Positions 6,010-6,546 of a DNA stretch of 6,546 nt are shown one piece after another (the first letter of the stretch is position 1; every line of letters begins with the position of its first letter). The stretch covers positions 1 through 6,546 of the forward strand of contig JASHWW010000049.1 of NCBI GenBank assembly GCA_030043855.1. Direction: 5' to 3'. A model generated the notes under the pieces. The model was not told the DNA's origin, searched no databases, and saw only the letters and a list, made by a program, of their open reading frames with translations. The stretch is from Thermoplasmata archaeon. GTDB lineage: Archaea > Thermoplasmatota > Thermoplasmata > Lutacidiplasmatales > UBA184. Both the position numbers and the translations under genes were made by a program.

Positions 6010-6546
6010 CTACGACTTCGAGCGGCCTCGCCGAGCCGGAGCCTTCGCGGGAGCCGGGACGGTCGCGGGCGCGGTCGTGGCCGGGGGCGTTGGAGGCGCC
6101 GACGGGTTCGAGGTGCGGGTCAGCAGGTCGCGGAACGTCTCGAAGTGTCGCAGGAACGGGTCCGCCCGGCGCCGGTCCTCGAGCTCCCCGATCGCGATCT
6201 CGTAGAGCGCTTTCGCCTTCGGGTCCCCGGCCATCGAGCGGGCGAAGTAGACGCACAGAACCTGGTAGTGGGGGAGGACGAACGCGTCGGTCCGCGGGGT
6301 GCTCATGTCCCCCTTCCTCGGACGGTAGATCCGCTCGATCGGGACCTCCAGCGCGACCGCCTTCCGGTGGGAGAAGCCGAAGTACCGGCCCGGGCCGACC
6401 ACGCGCGTCACCTCGCGGACGTTGCCGCCGAAGTTGTTCGTCAGCCGGTCGCACTCGTGCCACAACCAGAGGCCGAACCCGAAGTCGCCGTCGAGGTACG
6501 CCTCCCACGCCTTCCCGTAGATCTCGCGCTCCCGCTCCTCCTCGGG
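6010..6546 (-). CDS. Unrecognised protein with Ala/Pro/Thr-rich tail (partial, 5' end beyond window)
   Basis: The reading frame is open to position 6546 and ends at TAG (6012-6010), so the last 178 residues are seen and the true start lies outside. An internal TTG at 6465 could be mistaken for a start, but the frame continues upstream as plausible protein (key residues EIYGKAWEAYLDGDFG). The visible part is soluble, charged and aromatic-rich, with no membrane segment or signal peptide. Recognisable stretches are VVGPGRYFGFSHRKAV, then a mostly helical-looking segment (YFARSMAGDPKAKALYEIAI, then the FRDLL region). The last 33 residues (6013-6111) form a low-complexity tail of Ala, Pro, Thr and Ser ending in a basic tip, RRGRSKS, likely disordered and possibly able to touch nucleic acid or acidic partners. 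I do not recognise a family. It lies 54 bases upstream of the dehydrogenase gene on the same strand, so cotranscription is possible. Confidence 0.75.
   Translation of the reverse strand, partial: PEEEREREIYGKAWEAYLDGDFGFGLWLWHECDRLTNNFGGNVREVTRVVGPGRYFGFSHRKAVALEVPIERIYRPRKGDMSTPRTDAFVLPHYQVLCVYFARSMAGDPKAKALYEIAIGELEDRRRADPFLRHFETFRDLLTRTSNPSAPPTPPATTAPATVPAPAKAPARRGRSKS

Noticed and set aside
3017..6139. Shared 14-base run CGCGGAACGTCTCG near 3019 and 6124
   Set aside because: Both copies encode the common peptide ETFR within unrelated genes; a single short match is explained by codon preference and is not a repeat element.
4718..6508. Minus-strand open frame overlapping the dehydrogenase in another frame
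   Set aside because: It is Arg/Gly/Pro-rich without motifs and is out of frame with the clearly recognised dehydrogenase and the upstream partial gene.

Overview
This is a compact, strongly GC-rich window (roughly two-thirds G+C by eye, not computed). Every gene I can support lies on the minus strand, so transcription runs from position 6546 towards 1. An AT-rich TATA-box-like element stands alone in the main intergenic gap (4597-4608), at the right distance from an ATG for an archaeal box A. The other starts use GTG, TTG or ATG behind purine-rich GGAGG-type Shine-Dalgarno sequences. Together these suggest a high-GC archaeon. A GC-rich uncultivated Thermoplasmatota lineage is my best guess, but this is inference: all of the protein families here also occur in bacteria.

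Layout in the direction of transcription: (1) 6546-6010, the C-terminal 178 residues of an unrecognised protein ending in an Ala/Pro/Thr-rich tail with a basic tip. (2) 5955-4756, a saccharopine-dehydrogenase-fold oxidoreductase that resembles lysine 6-dehydrogenase. (3) 4755-4557, a 199-base intergenic region with the TATA-like box and a small upstream palindrome. (4) 4556-2985, a PLP-dependent class III aminotransferase of the glutamate-1-semialdehyde aminomutase-like group, with an unusual disordered N-terminal extension. (5) 2984-2883, a 102-base gap with an imperfect inverted repeat. (6) 2882-1, a tightly packed peptide ABC transporter operon: permease DppB, permease DppC (3-base gap), and the first 251 residues of ATPase DppD (ATGA overlap), which runs off the window.

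Read together, the genes suggest uptake of peptides or another Dpp/Opp-type ligand, followed by amino-acid catabolism. The transporter would import the substrate, the aminotransferase would move an amino group, and the dehydrogenase would oxidatively deaminate an amino acid such as lysine. No substrate-binding protein, second ATPase (DppF) or haem-synthesis partner is present in the window. The families are known. The less ordinary points are the GSAM-like enzyme with an altered active-site motif and N-terminal extension, a roughly 50-residue insertion in DppD, a cysteine pair in the DppB external loop, and an acidic tail on DppC. I see no RNA genes, CRISPR arrays, insertion sequences or other mobile elements.
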